A stretch of 64,000 bases of DNA, taken from positions 1,860,001-1,924,000 of the forward strand of contig JAALGZ010000002.1 of NCBI GenBank assembly GCA_015227615.1. The letters are read 5' to 3'. Origin of the DNA: Labyrinthula sp. Ha. Its lineage: Eukaryota; Sar; Bigyra; Labyrinthulida; Labyrinthulaceae. Below the pieces are notes generated by a model. That model did no database searches, was not told the origin of the DNA, and saw nothing but the letters and a program-made list of their open reading frames with translations. Each line of letters begins with the position of its first letter. Within the stretch, counting starts at the first letter, position 1. Shown here in pieces: positions 46,301 to 58,900 of the stretch. Position numbers and translations under genes: made by a program.

Positions 46301-46315
46301 CCTAAACCTAAACCT
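46301..46315 (+). repeat. CCTAAA tail repeat at the LINE 3' end
   Basis: CCTAAACCTAAACCT forms the last bases of the LINE before the right copy of the 11-bp direct repeat. Short terminal repeats in place of poly-A are known for several LINE clades. The unit equals the TTTAGG telomere-type repeat on the other strand. Confidence 0.6.
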
Positions 46316-46325
46316 GCGACAGAAT

Positions 46326-47340
46326 AACCTTCTGGAGAATATCTATTTATGTAGTATTTACATTTCATTTACATGATGCCACGTCATCAATAGTTTTTTA
46401 GTTAACAATTAAGAAGGGAAAGAACCAACAGAATTATAATAAGAAAGCAGATACAACCTTTACTCAAGATTTTAACTGGAAATATCTGATATTAAGTACT
46501 TAGTTGGACAAAAAATACTCAATAGACGATATGTACTAACTGTCGAGATGTTTTCGGTCCACGTGATCCATTATTTAATTGCTCTCATACGCAGTAAACA
46601 AGAATTAATGTTGATTATTTGAACGAAGTCCATATTTTTCAACCTTGTAATAACAGTTCCTTGGCAACAAGAAACAAAGTCAGAGCCACGTCATATGAAT
46701 TAGAATCCTACCTTCATTATTGATGATGAAAATTAAAATGGGAATTATTTTATTATCCAGTGTCATTGCCATGTTTCAGGGCTATACACAGAAATATTAA
46801 CATTTAACACAGTAATCCATTTGTTTCAAATCCAGGTTGTATTTTTGTTTCAACCTTCTTATTTTCTCATTGCCAAATTGTCCAAAATGTAAAACCCAAA
46901 CGTGGAAAATTTATATGAGCACGAGCATTAATCTGTGTGCAAAAGAAAAATAAATTAAAATGCAGTAAACTTAACAATAGACATACAAATACAGTCTAAG
47001 ATTTCCTATCCCGTCTACAAAAAAATATGTAACTTTTTCAGTATTAAAGTTAATTTTAACATTCCATTCCCCCATTTGGATGTATTGAGTACAGAAGATC
47101 TGTTGTAGAAACGCAAAAGGTTTAATGACATAAAAAGAAGAAATGTAAAACAAGAAAGGGCTTGTTAAGATTTGAAAAATGCTAACACATTTTTTTGATT
47201 CCTAAAGATCGAAAGAACTCCATAGAGGGATGCAAGAAAATATAATTTCACTTCAAAGGCCTGGCTTTATGATAAGATGCAAGGCTCAGGTACCGGTAAA
47301 GTAAGGATCTCTACCTGTTTCAGCTGTACCAAGAATTTTA
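46326..47340. other. Intergenic DNA, no gene found
   Basis: AT-rich flank of the LINE with no readable gene. Confidence 0.5.
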
Positions 47341-47389
47341 TTCAATTCACTACCTATGTACTATTTAACTTATTTAGAAAAATTGATGA

Positions 47390-47671
47390 ATATTGAAAGA
47401 AAAACAAAAGCAACAAGAAAAGCTTCGGCAACCTTACATCATACAATACAACCATCCGAAAAATCCTGAAGTTGCCTTCTCTAATTGTAAAACCAAGAAA
47501 ACTAAAGAGAATTTTATCTTTAAAAGCTTTTCTTATGAAGAGCGTACTAAAAAAATGTCGCTGAAATACTTTAATTCAGAGAACGCATATAATTTTCCAA
47601 ATGAAGGTACCTCGAATGCTTTGCACCAGAATGAGCTACAATTAGAGCCCAGGTTACAAAAAAATAAATAA
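47390..47671 (+). other. Open, coding-like stretch of about 92 codons, no start
   Basis: A polar, basic frame (around EKLRQPYIIQYNHPKNPEVA and FIFKSFSYEERTKKMSLKYF) with more balanced codons than its flanks. It begins just after a TGA with no ATG until residue 55. It could be the last exon of a spliced gene or a chance frame. Immediately upstream, ACTTATTTAG could serve as an acceptor, but I found no matching first exon. Confidence 0.2.
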
Positions 47672-50600
47672 TGAGCCTATATTTTAAACCTTTCAAAATA
47701 GATGCAAGTCAGAATTCCGGTTTCTTCATTTGCATTCTGAGAACATTATGATGTTATGAATAGACTATACAAAATAGTTATGTTTTGATTTTAGCTTTCT
47801 TAAATACCCAGGGTTTAGCATTATATTTTAGAAAATGTACAACTAAACGCAAGAACCAGCTAAGAATAATAACATTTCTAATATGTAAGAATTACATGAC
47901 AAAATTTTAAACATGAAAGATAAGAGGTAATAGTATTAGTTGCACTTCTTAGCTCTCTTATTAAACTTATGTTTTCTGTTTAACCTAGCTTGAAATTTTC
48001 TGGAAGAGAAATCTGTAGAATTTCAACATATCGTTTGATACTCCTCCATGAATAAAACAAAACTTTGCCAACAAAATTCCTGCTTAACGAGCGGCATAAG
48101 ATACCTTTCCTCATCCAACATTGAAATGAGAATCATGATTGTAAAACCACCTGTAACCTGCCATGGGCTTGGTATATTTATTTAAGTGCTTAAGCAAATG
48201 TTTAATTTTTATATAAGTTTAACACCAACTTTGAATTCCCTTAAATCCATATGTGAATATTGAAAACTGATGTAAAGATCCCATATCATTATTGTATCAG
48301 GAAGATCATATTACCCGCATATAGAGAAAAAGTTATTCTACCGAGCTAGGAAAATATTATTGGCAGGCAAAATTTCACGATCTACTTATTACATTTTCAA
48401 GTCTGTGCATATAAAAATAACACACCAGGATCATACCAATTTAATTTTTGATTTTTCAGCAATTTTTTACAATGCTTTGCTATTCGGTGTTTCAAGTACA
48501 GTATGGAACTAAGTAGGTTGATTTAGAAAAATAATCCACTTATATTTAGCTAGTAGAAACTTGCGAACCTTTCTGGATAGGTTGTTATTTTTAAAAAGAC
48601 ATTCCTTATGTTTCCCATCGCTTTATTTTTCATGCTTTCCAAAAGGGTGGTTGTATCGACCACCAGGTTGTTTCAGTCTTTGTTTCAACATTTAAGCAAA
48701 ATCATTCATTGGGAATACCATAGATGAGTTCTCCATGTTATGTATTTTTTAAACATTAACTTTTAATATTAAGAGTCGCACATAAAGTGTGTATTTTCTT
48801 TAGTTTTTTTAGCAAGATTCTTATAAATTTTGGATATTAAAAAAAGTAATCTTCGATAATATGCATTAGAGTTGATGCATGTAAAAGGGATCTCGCATAA
48901 TTTTTATTGAGACTGCCTCTATGATTATTTCACTTATCCAATACATATTACTCTGATATTGAGCTAAAAAATTATATGTGATATAGATTGTAATTGTTCA
49001 TTGCAAATAATTATTGTGCAACATTTATAAGCATATTTTACCCCTTATTTATAGTTGAAATTATTCTTGTAGTACATATTACTTCTAAGACTCCATTACA
49101 TCACGGTTTTTTCTTTTTTCCATAAGAGTGAACCAAAACATGTACTCGATGAAATAGTCTATTTCATCGTCACGACGATAAAATAGTAAACCGTGAGATG
49201 ATATGTATTGTTTCTAACCTGATATATCGCGAATAAATTTTGCTGAATTCTTTCAAAAACACTCTCAAAACTTTCATTTTGGAAAGATATTTTTGCAAGT
49301 ACTTTGTGCCTTGAAACAAGTTTTAAAAGTTTTTGTTCTCGTTAAGAAGGTGACAGGGTTTTATTGGTGTATTTATATCCATACATTTTGCGTACTCGCT
49401 AACGTTTTGATTTTCAACAAAGAGTGCCCAATCATTCTTTTGTTCGAGAATACATATATCGTAAGAAGACCTTTAGAGCTGACTAATATGATTTTTATAG
49501 GATTTTATAATCGTTCATAAAGGAATTTGGAATATACTAAAATCTAAGTTAAATGAAAAATGAATCTTGCAAAATCTTGAAACTCTTTGTTTTTGTGAAT
49601 GAGGGTATTCGCGTTAAGAGTGACAGCTTTCTTTATAAAAGATATTTGATAACTACTTCATAAATTATTTTAAAGCTACCAAATTTAAGTTTACATCTCT
49701 TCTATTCTATCTCTCTGACAAGAAGTTTTCGTTTTCTATTAGACCCTTAATATTTTGACATGGACAAAATTAGCTCTAAATTGATTGGATATTCGTGGAT
49801 GTACTGTTTAGATAATATCTACTGTAGAATATACATACTCTAAGAATTTAACCTCTAGCTTAGATTGATTTGCAATAGCAACCACCTCACTCTATTTTAT
49901 GTTCTTATTAAAATACTATATGTCATACCTTTGTATGTTTCACATATATATATTTCCCTAGATCTTAATTTTCAAAAATATAATGGTCCCAACAAAACAA
50001 AACATAAAGACATACCCCGAAGTGAAACCGGATCATAGATTTTAAATTCAAAATTCCAAAACAACTAAGAATCAAAAGGAAGTAAAAATCAATTGGTTTG
50101 AAAAAAATCTGAGTGCTCTCGTTATTTAAAGTTGTGAAACAATACCTGGCAACATAGCTTTACATTGATTTTATCCATATCACTACTAGCAAAAACTTGA
50201 TTTTAGGACAAAATTGGGTTATTTTATTTATTATGTTGACTTATCCAAGTGCAAGTAGTACTTCATGTATAAGATATAAAAATATTATCTAAGCGAAATT
50301 CGTTCTTCAGGATATTGTGAGGGTAGCCCATGAAAGCGTAGGGATTATAAATTGGGACCCCATCATATGTAGCCATTCCATTAACTACTGTACCAAACAT
50401 ACCAAGGTGGATTTCTTGTTTTTATTTATATCCGTTTTGATTAAATAACAGTTAACAAATATTATCAATGGTTGTAGGGCGGGGATTTTGATTCTACTTA
50501 ATTAACGGTTAGTACAAAGCAATAACATTTCTTGGTTCTACATGACTACTAGTCACTGGCAAGGTGGGTTTACAGCTTCGTTTTTTATTGATTTTATATA

Positions 50601-53600
50601 CCATGTATAGTTTTTTTGAATAAAGCTAAATCATAAGAAAGGAAAATGATTTATCTTGGGTGTGAAAAGCCTTGAATTACGAATGTATAATATAATAAAA
50701 TTTCCTCTTAGCATAGCGAAAATAGAAACCCAAAGTAAAAACATATTATTAGAAACTTATTCATAGCACATGGGTTAATATGATGGAACATGAATTGATT
50801 TGATCTCAAATATTTTTTCATTGATATCTTTTCTAAAACATGTATATCTCGACAGCTTACTCATGCATTTGACCCACTAAGGTGAGAAAAGCGAGTTTCC
50901 AAAGTATGAAAAATCGCTTCAAAACACAAATAAGTTGAAAAAGGGTTAAGAACAAGAGTTCAAAACTCATGATGATGAATTTGAAAAATACTAGTGAAAC
51001 ATTAAGAACAAAGTTGTTGAGTTGCCTGTGGCTATTTTTACTAAGAATTTTGACTGATTTCTAGAGAGAAGTATACAGTAAAATTTTTGCAATGGATTAC
51101 TATTTGGCTTGTTAAGCCAATAGATAAGACATATTATTTTAAATGACTGCTTTGCTACATGAATTCCATTCCAATATATATATATATATTTATTTATATA
51201 TTAATTCCATAGTGTTATTTATTGAGTTTGATATGTTGCTAAGGTTAGAAAAAAATGCGGTACACTCTGAGGAATTTGGAACAATTGTGAAAAACTTGGA
51301 ATTTTTATTGAACTTCAGTTAAATCTATATATCCCATTTAAATTCAAAAAGGTCTAGTGTAATACTTTGGAGTGTGAATTTAAAATCTTTTAAGGTTTGT
51401 ACACATGGGAATTTCTCTATACAGTGATACTTTGATTTGAAATTACGGCATCTAAGTTGAAGTACTCCAATAATAAACCTTATGCGATATTTTGGCAAGA
51501 AAATTAGCGACAGTATTGATAAAGATATAGTTAACCATTATTTCTTTCTAGACTGTGGCATGCGAAAATATGAATGATGGCACAGAGTGACTTTTCACAA
51601 AAACTTGTTTCATCAAATTTGTTCTTGACTTTGATCTCAGCTATACCTTTTATCAATCGAAAGTAAGAATTTCTTAGATTCTTGTAATATCCATAATTCA
51701 ATGGTACAATGATTATAATTTGCTGAATAACTACCCTATAATTCAGTTTTAGCCGAAATTTGATTATCAAAATTAGCGAAGTTAATATGGTTGATGAGGT
51801 TTATATTCTTTCGGTTCATAAATATTTCTTCTATCTATTTATCTTCATCGCATTAAGTAAGGCATGAAAATTTGTATTTTAACTATTCTAAGTATAGAAA
51901 TATAGGTCTTGAATTAATATTTCACGGCCCAAAGAGTGATATGCACTATTTTATTGGCTTCAATATGGACAAAGAGAGATTGAGCATGTTTGAAGAAATA
52001 GGAGAAAATGGGAACCATAGAGGTATTGGAAGCATTAATGGAATGTTGATTACAAGAGTTCAAAAAAATAAGTGTATTTTGGCTCAAAGATGGACTTCTC
52101 TCTCTATATATATATATTGCTACTGTATGTTAAATATTGCTTCATTTTACTAGGAAAATAAAGTCAATTATAATTACTACTCATATAACCTACTGTTACC
52201 GTTTTAGCAACCTTTAGAAAAGTTGCTATAATAACGAGGTGGTTTATTAAAGATGCAATAAGTGAAATCTTAAATAAAATTGTGACAGAATGTTAGATTT
52301 CAAGATTTCCCTTAAAATACTGAAATAAGTAAGTAATACCGATGAAAAATTTCAAGTGGTAAATTTCTATTCTATAGTAACATAAGTGCACTTTTTCACA
52401 TAACACTTGACCGACAAGGGGTTAATCCTAGGTTTTCCTCGTACAAAAGCTTTGAGCAGACCAACAATACCAATTTTTTTAGTGAGAGAAATATGACAGG
52501 CATCTTAATGTTCATTCAGAAAAATATTTTCTCTACTCAAATACTATGTTATGGTTTTCAGTGAAAAGCTACTGGTATTAATTACTCCTCTTAAACAAAA
52601 TCGTGGAACTCAAATGGTAAAACATTTTCTAGCTTACACTCTTAGATAAGAACTAGGAGAAAGCTTTATGGGTTATTTAGGCGCAGACAATACAAAATGG
52701 ACATGTTATTCAAATCTCGTGGAATATTTTATTTTTCAAGTGATCATAACCTTGCTCCTAAAAAAATTATTAACTCTTCTACAATAATATTTGATTCTTA
52801 ACGTTACGACATCTTTTTCGCAAGCCGGAATCTAGATAGAATAACTTTAGATTGGAAAAAAGTATCTCCTCTAGTTGCTTGTATCTAAAAAATAAACTAA
52901 CTTTGCGTTTTTGTTACCTTGAGAACATACATGCGAAAGATGAAAAGAACAGTAGAAGATAAGATTCTGTTGTGATCATATTTGATCAAGCATTATGATT
53001 GTTTGAGCCTCTTTAGTATCAAAATTTGACATATTAGAAAGACACAGTGACATTGATCATGGCACAGTTCACTCAACATAGACCTTTGCTTAGAAGCTTA
53101 TGTGCTTAAACTTAATGCTACAAGCTTTATTTTGGCAATGTGTTTCTATGCACTTAATATTTTAAAAGATTGTATTCCCAGTAACTATCAGTAATTGATG
53201 AACCGGAAAAACAAGATGGGTAGAAAATTATATATTTTCTGTTTAGCCCAGTTTGATAGTAAAGTAAACAATGTTTACTATGGTGAATCTTATCCCATTC
53301 TATTTCAGCAGAACCTATAGTTCTGGAACTGCTCCCGTAGAAAACTTTCAGTGTAACTGACATGTACTTCCCAGAGCTCACACGTTATAGTGTTTCTGTA
53401 TGAACACTAATTGGAATTTTTGGTTAAACCTAAAGTTATCTCAGACATAGAAAATGTTGAAAAATAAGTTGGTCTTTTTTTTCTACCATTAAGATCCGTA
53501 TCATCACTTAAACTCAGAGTTCTCATCTAATCCGAAGACTCAATTAGGTGTAGGTTGGTATTGGAAGAGGTCTCTTTTGCGTACAGATATGCTAATACCA

Positions 53601-55954
53601 TTTCATTAGCACTATCTTAACTCTAAATGAGGTGTTGCATCATGCTGGAGGTTTCTTGGTTGAAAAATTTAACCTGCCGGCAGGTGAAAAATACCTAAAA
53701 TCGTGTTATTGTAATAAACATGTAGGGAAACATGGATGTAAAGTGATACCTCATTCAAGACTGGGGCTAATATTACAGGGATTTTTGGGTAAACAAAGCT
53801 AGTTTGACTATATTTTCATGCAGCTTCAGTGCAAAATGGGAACTTACTAAGAAATTATTGAAGATATTCTGCGGGACTTCAACAACGGTTAGTAGAGTGC
53901 CCTCAAACTCATAAGGAGTCTGATATTTTTAGAAATTTATGAGGGTTACGTGGAGTTAGGTATTATGAGGCTCGAGTCTAATGATAGAGTTTTGAAACTA
54001 CTCAAAACTTATAATATTTACTCAGAGTGAGCTCAAGTCAAAGGTTCTTAGTTTCGTTAGTGAATAAACTCCTTAGGCTGCAACCCATGTGTGAAGTAAC
54101 CATTGCAAGAACTTAGCCCGATAGTAGGACTAATGCGTTGCTCGGTTGTATTTGAAATTTTCCTGACAACATATATGACCACAGGTAGTTAGACGCAAAG
54201 TTCTCAGATCAATACTAATACTCACCTATTTAATAACTAGTTGGTTGTGCTTTCATTTGCTTACCCAGTCTTTTATCTGGGCTATAAACAGCGCTTGATA
54301 CACCTTGGAAGGGTCGGAACGAGAATAAAAAACTGAAAACTGTTACAATGTTGGCTACTAAAAGAGACTAATAGAGCTAAAATATTTTTTATAACTGAAG
54401 AAGTGGGTTTACAATGCAAAGTTCTCTATTGAACTTGCAGCATCCATGAACTACTAGCCTTTGAAACCGTGGATAGAGTTATGGAGCGTTGCCTATTAAA
54501 GGTTACGCTATGAGAGATATGATGTTGTGTTGTCAGGACTGTAGGAACCTACTTGTAGAAAAATAGGCCCCACGAATGTCACTTTCTTTTTCTTCGAAAG
54601 TGGTGCACTTGCTGTGTACTTAGCACATTTAATAGGATTGACACCGAGAAGTAAGCTTGTTTAAAGTTCAAACTAGTTGCACGGCCGTATAAGATAGGTT
54701 GCTATTTTCCCTTGGACTAAAAGCTTTTTACTTTGTGGATATAAAAGTTAAAAACATGGAATTAGTGAATATAAATCTTTATTATTTCTTAAAAAACGTT
54801 TTCTGTCTTTATTAGAAATGGAAGAAGAACTGTGAATATTTTCTTGTTGATTGCCATGTCAGAGCTGCATACTTGCTTCAACAATATACGTAAAGCATTC
54901 ATTCACAAAGATTAAAACACGATACTCCTAGGAACATCTTATGTTCTCAGTATTCTTGAAGGTCTTACTTGAGCCGCTTGCTATAAGTAAAAGTCTTGTT
55001 TGATATGGACAATACAATAGACATAGAATTTTATTTTTATACTCTTAATTTTCAATCGCATTTTGTATGTGAAATAAACAAAATTACCATGGAAAAGCGA
55101 CAAAATATACTGTCTCTAGTACCTCAATCGTAAAAAAGGTATACTTTGCTGAATTCTATAATTAAATATTAGTTTGTTGATCCTCTGTCATGTTTAACAA
55201 TACACTTTCTCTTTCTAAAAAAGTCTGTCAAGAACTAAGGAAAAGAAAATCAGTCTCAAGTTTAATGACAAAAAGATTTTATGTTGTTAGAATACAATTA
55301 TTATTTATTTTCATTCTTGAATATAATGTATATACCTGTTATCTCTCATAAACATAAATATATTTTGTTTAATGACTACAATATTCTTGTATGAGATGGA
55401 AATTTTAGCATGGATTTTACAATATAAATAATAATAGACCTGGGCAGAAGATATTTTTTCTTGTTTGGCCAATTCTGCCTGGTTTATTTCATAACTCCCT
55501 ATAGAATGTGGTCTATGATATCATAACTCATCTTATATCCTAGTGTTAACTTACTGTAGGATCGGATATCCACAACCTTATCCATTACAATAAATAAGAT
55601 AACAAATATATCCTATATATATATATATATCTATATGTCCATAAATGACATTTCTAAGTATTCATGCATTCAATGTAGTTAAACGTACATCCACGAAATT
55701 AAACAGCTAAGTTTGGGAACAGATATTTAGTTCTTGTACCAACTTAAGACCAACTTTGCCCGCCATCAACAAACTAGCCAACAGACAATTTTTTTTCACT
55801 GTACAACCGGCTTGCAGAGCGTCTCCATCTGTGTCAGCATACCCCGTATTGAACTAGCCGTTTACTTTAACTTCCAGTATCTAGCCGTTGAGTTCAGCTA
55901 GCTAGAAACTGTACTAAAGAAGAGCAAAACGAAAACTTTTTTGATTAAAAGTCG
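47672..55954. other. Long AT-rich intergenic region with simple AT repeats
   Basis: More than 8 kb without a convincing gene. Short (AT)n runs lie at 51174-51189 and 55614-55630. The tract 53600-54720 is less AT-rich than the rest but full of stops in all frames. The last 250 bp before 55955 become less AT-rich and probably contain the promoter and leader of the large LRR gene. Confidence 0.5.
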
Positions 55955-58900
55955 ATGAACACATCTTCTGATTTCTCCGATCGAACAACCTCAAAGAATA
56001 GCTATCAGACGGATATATCCAGTTATTTGGCACCTACTATCAAAAGCTTCGAACCTCTGCTACGAGAATTTAAGGATGGTATTTTCTCCGTCCAACGTCT
56101 CCTCTCCTTGGCTGAGAAGGCTTCAGGTGCCTCGTCAATAACAAGCTTTGGTGATAACGAGCTTCTGGCACTGTGCCAGATCTTACCGAGCATTCCTTCT
56201 GGGATGAAAGGGTTAGATCTATCCAAATGTGACCTTACGTCAAAGAGTATCCACGTCTTGGCTGACTTTTTGGACAGCGATGTGGGGAAGAAGGTGGTAA
56301 CACTTGATTTATCAAACAACGAGATTGACTCAGCTGGTATAGAAGATCTCTATACAGCGTTAGGTGCAAATAAGACGCTAAAAAAACTTGATCTAGAATC
56401 TAATATATTTGATGAAGAAGGTGTGCTTCACATAAGAGAACTAATTTCACAAAATTCCGGGATAGTTGAACTGAATTTATGTTCCAATTTCATCGGAAAA
56501 AATGTTATTTATTTAACTGAGGGTTTGCGAACAAACAAATATTTGAGAACTTTAGACTTGGAAGATAATAATATTAATGGACCTGATTTACTGACGCTAT
56601 TTACTGCTTTTTATATTGCTAAAGAAGAAGATGAGAGCACATCCGAGTCGGACGTAGTGTACAATAGATTTACAACATGTTCCCAAATTGAAGAACTGAA
56701 TCTTTCTTTTAATTTGCTTACTCATGACCTCGAGTGCTTTCAGAAGTTATTGAGTCGGAACAAGTATTTAAAATCTTTAACCCTAAACTATGTAAACAAA
56801 GAAGAAGCTTCTGAAAAGTGCAGGTTTTCTAATGAAATTGCTAAAGGATTAGTTAGAAATCGCTGCCTTGAAAAGTTGAGTCTTGACAGTAATGATTTTG
56901 ATTATCAGGATATGGTGAATCTCCAAGACGCTTTTCAAAAGAATAGAGCGATGAAGCTTCGTCACCTCAGTCTTAAGAACAATAATATTGACGAATCTGG
57001 AATTAAGGTGCTTATAAAAGGATTGACAGCAAATACTTCCTTGGTCACTGTAGATGTGAGTGGAAATCATTGGCTTGAAGAAGCAGTAGCTGAAGAAATA
57101 CAGCAACAGGCTTTCATTGACGGTAAAGAAATTGTTGAGCTTAACCCAGTTGTCCAACATCTAAATAAACTTTTACCTAGAAGTAATGCGCCTGAAGCAG
57201 AAAACAAGAAAAGTTACTATGACGAAGAGCCTGAGAAAAGAGCCCCGGCAAGAGTTCGTAAATTCGCGAAGAAGAAGAAAGATACAGGAAATATTGATGA
57301 TATTAAAGCAAGAAGAAGATACTCTCCAGGGAACGAAAAATACGTCGATAATGTTAGTAATGAAGAGATGACTGTAGTTTTTGACAGAGAAACAAACTCC
57401 ACGTCAGGACAAAAGCCACGGGATGACACCTCAAAGCAAAAAAAGTTTGTGGTGCAGTTGATGGGTTCAGATGTTGCAAAACAGGACTCAAGCTCTGGTG
57501 GTGTGAAGAAAAATGTTCGAAGATTTAAAAAGAAGCATAACAAGAATCTGCAAAATCAAGGGCCCAATCCCCATGGTAATGCCTACAATGCAAGAGAACG
57601 CCATAATATTACTAAAGATCACAATAATAATTTGGACGATGGATTTGAATCGGTTGTCCTTATGGGTTCAGCAAAGGAGTCAAATTCAAAGGGTTTAAAG
57701 AAAAATGTCAAAAAGAAGAAAAGATTTGCAGGGAAGAAACAAGGGAAAAAAGAAGGTGGTAGCAAGCAAAGAAAGATGATTGGACTGGATGAAGACTTTG
57801 ACTCTGTAGTTATGCTGGGCTCTACTAACTCTAATGAAAGAACAGAGAAGAATACCACCGTAAGAGCAGATAAAGGGGGCTACTCCGATGATGATCAAGA
57901 GACTGTTGTTTACTCAAGCTCCTATCTCCAAAAGGAAAGGATGAAAACTTTCACCCCTAGAAAGGAAAAACAAAGAAAAGATTCTGGCAGGGTTATACAG
58001 GCCATTGATGATGATGATGACAAGGATGACTTTTTGGATAAATGGGCAGATGAGGAGGATGAGGCATTGTTGGAAGACAGACGTAGATCTATCCTTGAAC
58101 AAAAAAAAATGGAAACGAAAAGATCTCGTATTCTGGCTGCTAGGAGTATTAAGAGGTCTAATGATAAATTTCTTGAGCGTTTGGATAACGAAATTGAGAA
58201 GCACGACAGGAAGCAAAAGGCTAATAAGAAAACATCAACAAACCCTGAAGAACCTGCATTTGGGATTATTATTATAACAAAGCAGGAAATTACTGCTTTG
58301 AAAGAGCTGCTCAATGATTTTGTAAACGTGCTTGATCGAGAGGAGAACAACTTATTCAAGGATTCGACTTTCCAACCGAATTCATTGCAATTGAGCAAAA
58401 AGAAAACACTTTATGAAGTCGATCCTAAAGACAACTTAAGGCGTTTTGCTCATAAAAAAGGTTTAATAGGTAAAATTAAATCTAACCTTGTTGATAATAA
58501 TGGTGTGAAAATCTTACCAGCCAAGATTGCGCAACAGGAGTTGATGAAAACTCTTGTAGACAGGAGAATTATGAAAAACGTATGCCTGGTAGGTATTTAC
58601 GACATGCTTAAGAGGCAAATTGGATCAGGAATAACTTCAGAAGTAGCTCAAATTTTGCCTTCAACGTTCATTAAGAAAATAGAAAAGAAAACTAAATCTT
58701 TCGGTCTTCAGGAAATTGAAGACTTCGAAAGCAGTGTGCTGTTGGTAAAATATGTTGTCTGGAATATCCTGAAAGTCGCTTCCTTGAGTATTCACTCCTT
58801 TAAACATTCTAATGGACGTAACACTCCTACAGTGGGAGATTATGTTGATCAAAAGGGGCGACAACTTCTTCAAGAATTTGGAAAGACGGTAATCGAAGAG

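Larger units (their letters stand above)
42065..46314 (+). mobile_element. Non-LTR retrotransposon (LINE) with endonuclease, RT and zinc finger
   Basis: A 4.25-kb element ordered AP-type endonuclease, reverse transcriptase, C-terminal extension, and a 3' untranslated region of about 700 bp. It ends in a short CCTAAA repeat (46301-46315 region) and is bracketed by an 11-bp direct repeat, TGCGACAGAAT. It has no LTRs and no poly-A tail. The endonuclease part is broken by frame changes and stops. The RT frame is intact over 775 codons, so the insertion is not very old. The 5' end lacks a clear start codon, so it is probably 5'-truncated. Just before the tail, GGGTTAGGCC...GGCCC...TAACTCCC can fold into a hairpin, a likely RT recognition structure. 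EN plus RT places it among the APE-type LINE clades; the exact clade is unresolved. Confidence 0.9.

Noticed and set aside
51872-52153. Open stretch of 93 codons with a plausible middle (FNMDKERLSMFEEIGENG)
   Set aside because: It has no ATG at its start, no partner exon and no domain, and it ends in an AT simple repeat. Too weak to call a gene.
54580-54680. Faint resemblance to the tail of a Ty1/copia-type polyprotein
   Set aside because: The tract is heavily decayed, with no LTRs and no second recognisable block. At most a very old fossil fragment.
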